64,000 nucleotides of DNA. It comes from an uncultured Marinoscillum sp. GTDB lineage: Bacteria; Bacteroidota; Bacteroidia; Cytophagales; MED-G16. Position 1 is the stretch's first letter. Each line of letters opens with the position of its first letter. Positions 56,117-64,000 of the stretch are shown in pieces. The position numbers and the translations under genes are program-made. The notes under the pieces were generated by a model. The model saw only the letters and a program-made list of their open reading frames with translations, made no database searches and was not told the DNA's origin. The stretch lies in contig CABYXZ010000002.1 in the NCBI GenBank assembly GCA_902523065.1, forward strand, positions 124,001 to 188,000. Reading direction: 5' to 3'.

Positions 56117-57376
56117 ATGAAATTATTTTTAAGGCTTCTCAGAGAAAGTTTTATATTTTCTTTTAATTCAATAATAGCTAATCCCGTTAGAACAATTCTC
56201 TCATTACTTGGTGTAACAATTGGTATTTTTACAATTATTGCTGTGCTTTCTACTGTCGATTCTCTTGAGAGGAGCATAAAAGATAATCTAAGTTTTCTTG
56301 GTACTGATAACTTAAGGGTAGAGAAATGGCCATGGGATTTTGATAATCCTTCATACGAGTGGTGGAAATTTTGGAAAAGACCCGAACCAATTTACAGGGA
56401 ATATGAATTTCTAAGAGATAATTTATCTACGGCTCAGTCAGTTGAAATTTCTGCCTCAAGGGGTATATCTAATGTTAAATATTTAAATAATAGCTCGTCT
56501 GTTGACAATTTAAATGGTGTAGTTTTTGAGAATCAGTTTTTCTTTGATTGGGATTTTATTGTAGGCAGATTTTTTACCCAAAATGAGACCATAATAGGAC
56601 TTGATGCTGTAATTATTGGATATAAAATAATGGAGGATCTTTTTAGAACCCCAGAAAATGCCTTAGGAAAACAGATAAAAATAAAGGGAAGGACATTTAC
56701 AGTTATCGGTGTTCAAAATGAGCAAGGTGAGTCTTTTGGTGCTGGTGACACATTTGACAGACAGATGTCTATTCCATATAATACATTTAAAAAAATGTTT
56801 AGGGTAGGTGGAAAGGGAAGTGATGCGGTGATAAGGATTAAAGGTGACTCAGAAATTGACCCAGGATTAGTTAATCTTGAGTACGAAGTCAAGGGCTTAT
56901 TAAGAGCCAAAAGAGGACTTAAGCCACTTGAGGAAGACAACTTTGCTATTAACAGACCTGAATATCTGGCTTCATTTATATCTACAATATTTGGTACTAT
57001 AACAATTGCTGGTTGGGTCATTGCTAGTTTCTCGATCCTTGTAGGTGGTTTTGGGATAGCCAATATAATGTTTGTCTCAGTCAAGGAAAGAGTCCCTATA
57101 ATTGGTCTGCAAAAGTCTTTAGGCGCGAAAAAGTATTTTATTCTTACTCAATTCTTATTTGAATCCTCATTTCTAAGTGTCTTTGGAGGTTTAATAGGAA
57201 TATTTTTAGTGTTTCTATTGACACTAATTGACCTTGGTACTTTTGATTTAATTATATCGTTGAAAAATGTAATAGTTGGGGTTTCAGTATCAACATTTAT
57301 AGGTTTTATAGCCGGATTTTTTCCAGCGTTATTTGCTTCAAACCTTGACCCAGTAGAGGCAATAAGATCTAACTAG
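56117..57376 (+). CDS. MacB-like ABC transporter permease (FtsX domain)
   Basis: 419 residues: one N-terminal span (about 20-48, [20 protein letters not shown]), a periplasmic MacB core domain (about 50-280), and three C-terminal spans of the FtsX type ([20 protein letters not shown], then [20 protein letters not shown]). It lacks an ATPase domain, and no ATPase gene is adjacent. Substrate could be lipoprotein, peptide or antibiotic; unknown. The end overlaps recA by eight bases. Confidence 0.9.
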   Translation: MKLFLRLLRESFIFSFNSIIANPVRTILSLLGVTIGIFTIIAVLSTVDSLERSIKDNLSFLGTDNLRVEKWPWDFDNPSYEWWKFWKRPEPIYREYEFLRDNLSTAQSVEISASRGISNVKYLNNSSSVDNLNGVVFENQFFFDWDFIVGRFFTQNETIIGLDAVIIGYKIMEDLFRTPENALGKQIKIKGRTFTVIGVQNEQGESFGAGDTFDRQMSIPYNTFKKMFRVGGKGSDAVIRIKGDSEIDPGLVNLEYEVKGLLRAKRGLKPLEEDNFAINRPEYLASFISTIFGTITIAGWVIASFSILVGGFGIANIMFVSVKERVPIIGLQKSLGAKKYFILTQFLFESSFLSVFGGLIGIFLVFLLTLIDLGTFDLIISLKNVIVGVSVSTFIGFIAGFFPALFASNLDPVEAIRSN

Positions 57377-58367
57377 TTGTTAGCTTTTCTCTTATTGTTT
57401 TCTCGAGCTCTTTCATGAGCTCTGGATTATCCTCTAAAATCACTTTGACTGAATCTCTTCCTTGTCCAAGCTTTTCATTATTATATGAAAACCAAGAACC
57501 AGATTTCTGAATTATTTCAAGTTCTACACCTAAGTCAAGTATCTCACCAGATTTGGATATTCCCTTTCCGTACATGATGTCGAACTCTACCACTTTAAAA
57601 GGAGGAGCAACTTTATTTTTTACAACTTTTACTTTTGTCCTATTACCCATGATGCTGTCAGGGCTATCTTTAATTTGCCCAATCCTTCTGATATCGAGCC
57701 TTACAGAAGAGTAGAATTTAAGAGCGTTTCCACCTGTTGTAGTTTCTGGGTTCCCGAACATCACTCCAATTTTTTGTCTTAACTGGTTTATGAAAATACA
57801 AACACATCCAGACTTATGAATAGCACCTGTTAGTTTTCTAAGTGCTTGTGACATTAATCTTGCCTGTAGTCCCATCACACTATCACCCATCTCACCTTCA
57901 ATCTCTCCCTTAGGCACTAGTGCTGCCACAGAATCGATCACTATTATATCAAGAGCGTTTGATCTAATCAAGTGTTCTGTTATTTCGAGTGCTTGCTCTC
58001 CATTATCTGGTTGCGATATAAGCAGATTTTCAGTATCAATTCCTAATTTCTCAGCATATGACTTGTCAAATGCATGTTCAGCATCAATGAATGCCGCAAC
58101 TCCACCTTTCTTTTGAGCTTCTGCTATGCAGTGCATGGAAAGAGTGGTTTTACCGGATGATTCTGGTCCATATATCTCAACAACTCTTCCTTTAGGAAGC
58201 CCACCAATTCCAAGCGCTATGTCAAGGCTAAGAGAGCCTGTAGGTATGCTAGGTATTTTGACTATATTTTCATCACTTAATTTCATTATGGTTCCTTGAC
58301 CATATGTCTTTTCTAATTTCTCAATTGCAAGATTAAGTGCGTTTGATTTTTCTTTTGTCTCTTTCAT
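57369..58367 (-). CDS. recA: Recombinase RecA
   Basis: 332 residues. Walker [14 protein letters not shown], the [21 protein letters not shown]1 region and [20 protein letters not shown] (L2) are intact. It forms filaments on single-stranded DNA for repair and for LexA-type self-cleavage. The acidic C-terminal tail of proteobacterial RecA is reduced. A TATTTTAG sequence, one base off the -7 consensus, lies upstream. No intergenic regulator site was identified. Confidence 0.97.
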   Translation of the reverse strand: MKETKEKSNALNLAIEKLEKTYGQGTIMKLSDENIVKIPSIPTGSLSLDIALGIGGLPKGRVVEIYGPESSGKTTLSMHCIAEAQKKGGVAAFIDAEHAFDKSYAEKLGIDTENLLISQPDNGEQALEITEHLIRSNALDIIVIDSVAALVPKGEIEGEMGDSVMGLQARLMSQALRKLTGAIHKSGCVCIFINQLRQKIGVMFGNPETTTGGNALKFYSSVRLDIRRIGQIKDSPDSIMGNRTKVKVVKNKVAPPFKVVEFDIMYGKGISKSGEILDLGVELEIIQKSGSWFSYNNEKLGQGRDSVKVILEDNPELMKELEKTIREKLTTS

Positions 58368-58482
58368 AATTTCTTTTTTGCTAAAATAAGTAGTAAAAAT
58401 TTATAATACTAATATTTTTAGTAAAATTTATTTTTTTATTTAAAGATGTTTAAATATAGCTACTATACTCATCATATTTTAA

Positions 58483-58490
58483 TATTTTTG
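58483..58490 (+). promoter_or_regulatory. Candidate -7 box of the DUF3108 gene
   Basis: TATTTTTG, a TAnnTTTG match, 16 bases before the ATG in a 139-base divergent gap to recA. The -33 element is not visible. Confidence 0.27.
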
Positions 58491-58506
58491 TGACTTAAGT
58501 TTACAG

Positions 58507-59325
58507 ATGAATAAAGTTTTCCAATTGAGCTTAAATCGCCTTTTTTTAATTTTAATTTTTTTTAATGGAACAATCAATTCCCAACCTGTTGAACACCCAA
58601 TTCCAGGTGAGAAAATTGATTTTTTAGTTTCATTTGGTATTTTTTCAGCAGGAAAAGCAACCATGTCAACTGCTGTTGATAAATATAATATTAATGATAA
58701 AGAAACATTCAAAATAGATGTTAATGGAAGAACAACTGGTGTTTTTGATTTTTTTGCGAGGGTAAGAGATAACTGGGGATCTTACATTGACGATTCTGAA
58801 TTCAAACCTGAGAAATTCTACAGATACCTGGCTGAAGGAAAATATAGAAAAAATGAAATATTAAATTTTCAAAATGATTCAGATAGCGTCCAAATTGAGT
58901 TGTTGGATAAAGAGACAAAAAAATTTATTGAGTATAAGTATTTACACTTTGAAGATGACATTCAAAAAATTGTAAGATCCTATTTTATGAATTATTGGAT
59001 TGCAAGTTTAGCTTATCTGCGTTCACTTGATTACGACTCTGCTAATTATGGAGATCTAATTGAAATTCCTTATTTCGAAGATAATTCAAAGTTCAGTTAC
59101 CAGATGAAGTTTATTAGAAAAGAGGAAATAGACTCTAAAATTGGAAGATTTAATTCTATTGTCCTCTCTCCATTAATACCAGAGAAAAATAAACTTTTCA
59201 AGGAAGAGGACGCTGTTAAATTTTGGATCACTGACGATGAAAAAAAAATTCCATTGATGTTAGAAGCTAAAATGAATTTTGGAAATTTTGTTATTGAAAT
59301 AGATGACTATTCTAATGTTAAATAA
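58507..59325 (+). CDS. DUF3108 family exported protein
   Basis: 272 residues with a signal peptide (about residues 1-25, ending NSQP). The family pattern is ...GEKIDFLVSFGIFSAGKATM with FKIDVNGRTTGVFDFFARVR and a C-terminal FWITDDEKKIPLMLEAKM. DUF3108 proteins are periplasmic and of unknown function. It is divergent from recA and 88 bases upstream of a response regulator gene. Confidence 0.85.
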   Translation: MNKVFQLSLNRLFLILIFFNGTINSQPVEHPIPGEKIDFLVSFGIFSAGKATMSTAVDKYNINDKETFKIDVNGRTTGVFDFFARVRDNWGSYIDDSEFKPEKFYRYLAEGKYRKNEILNFQNDSDSVQIELLDKETKKFIEYKYLHFEDDIQKIVRSYFMNYWIASLAYLRSLDYDSANYGDLIEIPYFEDNSKFSYQMKFIRKEEIDSKIGRFNSIVLSPLIPEKNKLFKEEDAVKFWITDDEKKIPLMLEAKMNFGNFVIEIDDYSNVK

Positions 59326-59413
59326 ACTTTATTCATATTTTAAGTTAATATTATCAATTAAAATTTCAGCTAAATTAAGAAAGTAAATAACCATAATAAT
59401 TATAAATTGCTAT

Positions 59414-60100
59414 ATGCAAAACAAATCTGATTTTAAGATTTTAGCTATTGATGATGATAAAGATATTCTACTACTTTTAAAGTACAATCTCGAGTCAGAA
59501 GGTTATTATGTAGAAACAGCTTCATCGGGGAAAAAAGGAATTTCATTAGCTCAAAAGATTAATCCAAATTTAATGTTGGTTGATATAATGATGCCTGACA
59601 TGGACGGAATACAGACCTGTATTAAACTTAGAGAAATTGATAACTTAAAATCATCTTATATTCTTTTCCTCACAGCTAGAACTGAAGAGTACTCTGAAGT
59701 CGCTGCCTTCGATGCTGGCGCAGATGACTACATCACAAAGCCAATAAAACCTAGAGCTCTTTTGAGCAGAATTAATTCTTTTTATAAAAGGGCCTCATCT
59801 AAAGTAAGCTCATCAAAATCCCTTAAAGTTGGAGATCTTGATATCAATAAAGATAGTTATGTAGTTAAGCTTAAGAATAAAGAAATTTTCTTTCCTAAGA
59901 AGGAATTTAATTTGTTATACTTCCTAGCAAGTAATCCTAAAAAAGTATATAGTAGAGAATCTTTACTTAGAAATATTTGGGGTTCTGATGTTCATGTTGT
60001 AGCTAGGACTGTTGATGTTCATATTAGAAAGATAAGGGAAAAAATAGGTCAGAATATTATACAAACAATAAAGGGAGTAGGGTATAAATTTAAAAGTTAA
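59414..60100 (+). CDS. OmpR/PhoB-type response regulator
   Basis: 228 residues. The receiver domain (about 7-120) has AIDDDKDI acidic pocket, phosphoacceptor D57 in MLVDIMMPDMDGIQ, and DDYITKPIKPR. The C-terminal winged-helix DNA-binding domain (about 130-228) ends RTVDVHIRKIREKIGQNII, the recognition helix region. No histidine kinase gene is adjacent, so it is an orphan here. It converges on the TonB receptor gene and overlaps it by 11 bases. Confidence 0.93.
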   Translation: MQNKSDFKILAIDDDKDILLLLKYNLESEGYYVETASSGKKGISLAQKINPNLMLVDIMMPDMDGIQTCIKLREIDNLKSSYILFLTARTEEYSEVAAFDAGADDYITKPIKPRALLSRINSFYKRASSKVSSSKSLKVGDLDINKDSYVVKLKNKEIFFPKKEFNLLYFLASNPKKVYSRESLLRNIWGSDVHVVARTVDVHIRKIREKIGQNIIQTIKGVGYKFKS

Positions 60101-62897
60101 TTCCTAGGCTTAACTTAAATTCTCTTCTTGGAGATAAACTAGAGTAAATTGATTTAATATCGTTTGTGTAATAGTAACTTTCAATCTTTTCATCTAGGAG
60201 GTTTTTGATTCCAAGTCCTAATTTTAAATTATCTGTTCTTCCAAATTTATAATTGAAATTTAAATTAAGACTATTAAAAGGTTCTGTGTAAATATCTGGA
60301 ACATAATTAACACCAACTATTTGAAGGGTTTTCCCTTGAACATTATAATTTAATGAACCTTCAAAATTATTATTTATTGAATTGTAGTTTAACCCTAGAT
60401 TGATTAGGTAAGGTGACTGTCCCTGAAGCTCTCTTTTTCTACTTACAACTTCTCCTGACCTTGCTGACTTTGTTCTTCCTTCATACTCCTTTTCATCCAT
60501 TATCTCTTCCGATCTTATTATTGATGTATTAAATGTTAGTTTAAAATTTGAAAGTGATTCACTTATGAATTCTAAATTTTTCCTAAATTCTAACTCAATT
60601 CCATATACTTTAGCTTCGTCAACATTCTTTGGTGTGTAGTCATTAGGACTTGCCCCATTATATACAACAAGTTCTATTGGGTTTGTGAAGTCTTTATAAA
60701 ACAAACTGATAGCATACATCTGAGCATCCTCTTGAAATAATTCCCATCTTAAATCATAATTTAAAATTTTTGTTGGTAGAATATCAATATTTCCAATAAA
60801 CGTGGTTGAAGTTACTGGGTCAAATATTTGAGCAATAGATTTTTCTTTAAATGAAGGCCTTGCAATTGTTCTGGATAATGAAAATCTCAAATTTGACATT
60901 TCTTTAAGACCGTAAATAAGGTTTATTGATGGAAATAAATCTAGTTCACTTAAAAGATTTTCATCCTCGTATACAATATCTCCTTGTTGATTCTGTCCAG
61001 TGTAATATAGATTGTAATTTTCTGCTCTTAGACCCAATATACTTTTAAATTTCTCTGAAAGAGAAAATTCGTTTGATAGATAAAAAGATAAATTTGATTG
61101 AATTGCATTATAGGTATTTGATATCTCATAGTTACCATTTATATAACTACCTTGACCTGAATTAATAGTCCATAAATTTTCATCTAATAAAATTTCATCT
61201 GGGTCTCCAGACCAACTGTACAGATATTCTTTTCTGATATAAACCCTGTAGTTGAGAATTTCAAAATCTCTCTCTTTATAGGTGTATGAGGAACCAATTT
61301 TAAGTTTAGATTCTCTACTAAAGAGTGAATAGGTTTTAGTAATATCTATTTTACCAGTTAGGTTATATTCGTCTAAATACCTCCAAATACGGGTAGGATC
61401 ACCAGATTCACTCGGTTCAATGGTATATTTTTGTTCATCCCACCTGAAAGGTGTGAGTCGTAAGTCAGGATCTGTTACTTTAGAAAGAGTTGGAGATATT
61501 TTCCAGTCCACTATGAAATCACCAGAAGAGTTAGAGTGTTTTCCTTCTAGTAATACATTAGAAATCTGTCTTTGGGTATACTCTAAATTATCTTTAAATA
61601 ACTCAACTGAATTTTCCCACAGATATTCCTGAAAAAAACTTCCAGCTCTAGACTCACCATTCTGAAGATGCATTACATTAATTTTATACTTTGACTTGTT
61701 TGTTTTGAAGGCAACTCCAACTAATCCACTTATAAATGCTTCTCTTTTACCTAGACTTCCAATTTGATATCTATCTATAACTAATTCAGAAACATTTGGA
61801 TCAACTTGTTTTCTCATCCAATAGTTCTCAAAATTTTCATAAAAAGTATAATCGTTTTTGATATTAAATGAACCGATTAAACCAAGAGTGTTTCCTGACT
61901 TTAAATTGTACTGATTGCCGTAAGTTATACCAAGTCCAAAATTCATTGAGCTATTTCCAATTTTAGATGCAAGATTTGGATCAAAGGAGTCTGTTATCGA
62001 TGTGAGGATAGGATCCTGATCAACTGTTTGAGGTATAACAGTTCTTCTGTCTATTGGTACCTCTCTCATCCCATTGTCAAAACCTAACCAGTCCGTTTCA
62101 CTCCCGTCATAATATGGAAAGTTATCTTTAAAGTGCATTGACGGATTATAAGTTCCACTAAAAGAAATATTAAATTCTTTCTCCTCTGGGAAATCTTTTG
62201 TTTCAATATTAACTATGCCTCCTGTAAAGTCAGCTGGTAAGTCAGCACTTGATGATTTTAGTATAACAATATTTTTTATGATATTTGTTGGAAAAATATC
62301 CATTTGAAGGGTATTCCTGTCAGGGTCTAGTCCAGGAATGTCTAATCCATTTAAAATTGTTTTTGTGTACCTATCCCCTAAGCCTCTTACAAATACATAT
62401 TTTCCTCCTTGAATAGAAACACCGGGAACTCTTTTTATAGCTGCTGCTGCATCACTGTCTCCAATTTTTTTAAAATTTTCTGCAGTTATTCCATCTAGAA
62501 GGTTTGGAGATTTTCTCTGTACGGAAAGGAGTGCTGATTCACTATCAGCAATTACTGCAGCGGTAACCACTACATCTTCAAGTAGTTCGGACTCATATTC
62601 AAGGCTTACTGAAAGAGGGTAAATAGCTCCTTCACTTACAGTAACATCAGTAACTACTATAATTTCATACCCAACGTAAGAGAATTCAATAGAATAATTT
62701 CCAGGCTGTACCTCCAAGTTATAGTTTCCCTCAAAGTCAGTTGTTGTTCCAGTCCCTAGTTCTTTGACAATTATATTTGCAAAAGGCAAACCTTCCTGAG
62801 ATGATTTATCTTTTAATGTCCCCCTGATAATTCCATTTTGACTTAATGATAATTCGGGTATAAAGAATAATATTATTAATGTAATAATTCTTACCAT
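60090..62897 (-). CDS. TonB-dependent receptor with carboxypeptidase-regulatory domain
   Basis: 935 residues. Signal peptide about 1-20; a carboxypeptidase-regulatory-like domain at about 22-105 (GTLKDKSSQEGLPFANIIVK); plug domain at about 120-230 (IKRVPGVSIQGGKYVFVRGL); then a 22-strand-type barrel rich in Tyr/Asn/Ser. The C-terminus (PRREFKLSLGINF) ends in a terminal aromatic residue as outer-membrane barrels do. It imports an unknown ligand across the outer membrane with TonB-ExbBD. It lacks a SusD partner next to it, so a glycan role is not implied. It is downstream of the beta-helix protein gene and behind a terminator. Confidence 0.92.
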   Translation of the reverse strand: MVRIITLIILFFIPELSLSQNGIIRGTLKDKSSQEGLPFANIIVKELGTGTTTDFEGNYNLEVQPGNYSIEFSYVGYEIIVVTDVTVSEGAIYPLSVSLEYESELLEDVVVTAAVIADSESALLSVQRKSPNLLDGITAENFKKIGDSDAAAAIKRVPGVSIQGGKYVFVRGLGDRYTKTILNGLDIPGLDPDRNTLQMDIFPTNIIKNIVILKSSSADLPADFTGGIVNIETKDFPEEKEFNISFSGTYNPSMHFKDNFPYYDGSETDWLGFDNGMREVPIDRRTVIPQTVDQDPILTSITDSFDPNLASKIGNSSMNFGLGITYGNQYNLKSGNTLGLIGSFNIKNDYTFYENFENYWMRKQVDPNVSELVIDRYQIGSLGKREAFISGLVGVAFKTNKSKYKINVMHLQNGESRAGSFFQEYLWENSVELFKDNLEYTQRQISNVLLEGKHSNSSGDFIVDWKISPTLSKVTDPDLRLTPFRWDEQKYTIEPSESGDPTRIWRYLDEYNLTGKIDITKTYSLFSRESKLKIGSSYTYKERDFEILNYRVYIRKEYLYSWSGDPDEILLDENLWTINSGQGSYINGNYEISNTYNAIQSNLSFYLSNEFSLSEKFKSILGLRAENYNLYYTGQNQQGDIVYEDENLLSELDLFPSINLIYGLKEMSNLRFSLSRTIARPSFKEKSIAQIFDPVTSTTFIGNIDILPTKILNYDLRWELFQEDAQMYAISLFYKDFTNPIELVVYNGASPNDYTPKNVDEAKVYGIELEFRKNLEFISESLSNFKLTFNTSIIRSEEIMDEKEYEGRTKSARSGEVVSRKRELQGQSPYLINLGLNYNSINNNFEGSLNYNVQGKTLQIVGVNYVPDIYTEPFNSLNLNFNYKFGRTDNLKLGLGIKNLLDEKIESYYYTNDIKSIYSSLSPRREFKLSLGINF

Positions 62898-62920
62898 AAA
62901 AATATTTAGGCTAAAATAAA

Positions 62921-62946
62921 AATAGCCCGGATAAATCCGGGCTATT
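62921..62946 (-). terminator. Intrinsic terminator between the beta-helix gene and the TonB receptor
   Basis: A perfect 10-bp inverted repeat (AATAGCCCGG / CCGGGCTATT, loop ATAAAT); on the minus strand it is followed by TTTTTATTTTAG. It follows the stop of the upstream gene by 33 bases and precedes the TonB start by 23. Confidence 0.85.
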
Positions 62947-62978
62947 ACTATATTAACTATTTGTTATTAAATTTTTAA

Positions 62979-64000
62979 TTAATATAAACCATTTGCTTTT
63001 GACCATGTCCAATCAAATCCAGCTAAGGTAGCACCAACAGTCTGACTTCCAGCAGTTACAACTGTTACGGCAGCACTTCCTGATGGATTGTTGATCATTG
63101 TTCTTGTACCACTAATTTCAGGCATGATATTTAAAACATCTGAGTCTGCAGCATTTAAAGCTATTTCCCAACTCTCAAATGATAGCGTACCAGCTGCATA
63201 AGTTGCATCTGAACCAGAACTTAATGACACATCTCCGTCACCTGCTGGTGGGAAGTTGTATGCATATACATTTTTGTTTGCTCCTAAAGCAGACTTTCTG
63301 TAGTCAGCAATTTCACTTTTTGCAGTACCACCATTACCAATAAGGGTGATTCCATCTAAGGTAAATCCTGCTTCCATAGAACCCTCAGGACCGTCAATTT
63401 CAAGGGCATGATCAGAACCAGGTCCCTGTAGAGAAACACTGTTAGTAACTGAACCAGAGTATGATTGATCAATATCAATTCCATCGTCATCGTGGAAAGC
63501 AGTCATGCAATAATCACAATCTACTGAACCACCAAAGAATTCAATACCGTCATCTTTGTTAGCAACAACCTCTATGTAAGAAATTGAAGTACCAGATCCT
63601 ACACCTCCTAGGGTTAGGCCATTGATTTCATTACCCTCACCGAGTAGTGATCCACCGTGTCTAATTGAAATGTATTTAAGTGTTCCGGAATTGTCCGCGT
63701 CATCGCTTCCACCGTATGAACCAAATGTTAAGTCAGCAGGGACACCTTCAATTTGTGCGCTTACTACGTCAACTCCGTCGTCATCAGATGCTGAGATTTT
63801 AGCTTTTCCTAATACAATTAATCCACCCCAAAGTCCTGAATCATCAGTTGTTAGGTTAGTACCTGAAGTTGATCCTAGCTCGATATTATCTGTTGTTGAT
63901 GTGAAAACTATAGGCGCAGAAGCTGTTCCTACAGCATTTATTTTTCCACCCATGCCAACAATTAGTGCAGAGGATAGAGATCCAGTACCTGGTGAACCCT
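62979..64000 (-). CDS. Surface protein with beta-helix-like repeats (partial, 5' end outside the window)
   Basis: The reading is open from the window edge to the stop; an internal Met at 63953 is not the start because the 15 codons before it contain no stop. About 340 residues are visible, rich in Gly, Ser, Asp and Thr with few Lys or Arg. Repeated text such as SGTLKYISIRHGGSLLG, TSISYIEVVANKDDGIEFFG and HDDDGIDIDQSYSG suggests a right-handed beta-helix. One CDYC pair could bind metal or form a disulphide. It ends in WTWSKANGLY, with no T9SS tail. Pairing with a TonB receptor suggests a surface binding partner; this is inference. Confidence 0.75.
   Translation of the reverse strand, partial: GSPGTGSLSSALIVGMGGKINAVGTASAPIVFTSTTDNIELGSTSGTNLTTDDSGLWGGLIVLGKAKISASDDDGVDVVSAQIEGVPADLTFGSYGGSDDADNSGTLKYISIRHGGSLLGEGNEINGLTLGGVGSGTSISYIEVVANKDDGIEFFGGSVDCDYCMTAFHDDDGIDIDQSYSGSVTNSVSLQGPGSDHALEIDGPEGSMEAGFTLDGITLIGNGGTAKSEIADYRKSALGANKNVYAYNFPPAGDGDVSLSSGSDATYAAGTLSFESWEIALNAADSDVLNIMPEISGTRTMINNPSGSAAVTVVTAGSQTVGATLAGFDWTWSKANGLY

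Noticed and set aside
60090..62897. Treating the TonB receptor as part of a SusC/SusD glycan-uptake locus
   Set aside because: No SusD-like lipoprotein, glycosidase or hybrid regulator lies next to it; the partner gene looks like a beta-helix protein.
1..64000. tRNA, rRNA, CRISPR, insertion sequence or prophage genes
   Set aside because: None seen: intergenic spaces are too short for most RNA genes, no transposase or integrase motif occurs, and no repeat array was found.

Overview
The window is one contiguous piece of a compact, AT-rich chromosome of a Bacteroidota bacterium, most likely a free-living, probably marine, member of the Flavobacteriales. The support is: promoters of the Bacteroidota type (TTTG, 19 bases, TAnnTTTG) before rplC and rpsT; near absence of Shine-Dalgarno sequences; a secreted glycoside hydrolase ending in a type IX secretion (T9SS) sorting domain; zinc-free forms of L36 and S14; a DAHP synthase-chorismate mutase fusion; an OstA/LptD-like outer-membrane protein; and a carboxypeptidase-regulatory-domain TonB receptor. 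I cannot name the family or genus from sequence alone. I count 76 protein genes, no tRNA or rRNA, no insertion sequence and no CRISPR. No gene-free stretch exceeds 300 bases; the longest is about 220 (53908-54129).

Layout. 1-16945 is the ribosomal-protein supercluster: the end of fusA, rpsJ, then rplC through rplQ with secY, infA, rpmJ and rpoA. Between rpsJ and rplC sits a foreign-looking 3.15-kb gene for a secreted GH5 glycosidase with three CBM6-like domains and a T9SS tail; a consensus promoter follows it and restarts transcription at rplC. A strong terminator closes the cluster. 17021-20769 holds carA-eno-ftsB-like-M42 peptidase. 20762-24122 (minus) is an aro operon (DAHP synthase/chorismate mutase, aroB, aroA) with four-base stop/start overlaps. 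24167-39460 mixes proline dehydrogenase, lysS, envelope genes (LptD-like, amidase, MCE protein), a phosphopantetheinyl transferase, a DivIVA-domain protein with a very acidic tail, folB, a YkvA-like protein, dtd, an unrecognised secreted protein, a CPA1 antiporter, a MazG-like protein, comB-gcvT and rnhB. 39542-42148 has a small periplasmic protein, a MATE transporter and plsC.

42195-50013 is a complete histidine-utilisation cluster, hutH-hutU-hutI-ftcD, followed by an AGCS sodium symporter with an extra hydrophilic insert. It converts histidine to glutamate and passes the formimino carbon to tetrahydrofolate. 50018-53907 (minus) is rpsT-DUF1684 and pheT-coiled coil-zapA. 54130-59325 carries a conserved small acidic protein, ispD, queA, an orphan ABC permease, recA and a DUF3108 protein. 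The right end has an orphan OmpR-type response regulator facing a TonB receptor and a beta-helix-like surface protein that runs off the window.

The most notable features are the polysaccharide-degradation gene lodged inside the ribosomal supercluster with a promoter behind it, and the packing of the genome: all nine tail-to-tail gene pairs overlap or lie within four bases of each other.
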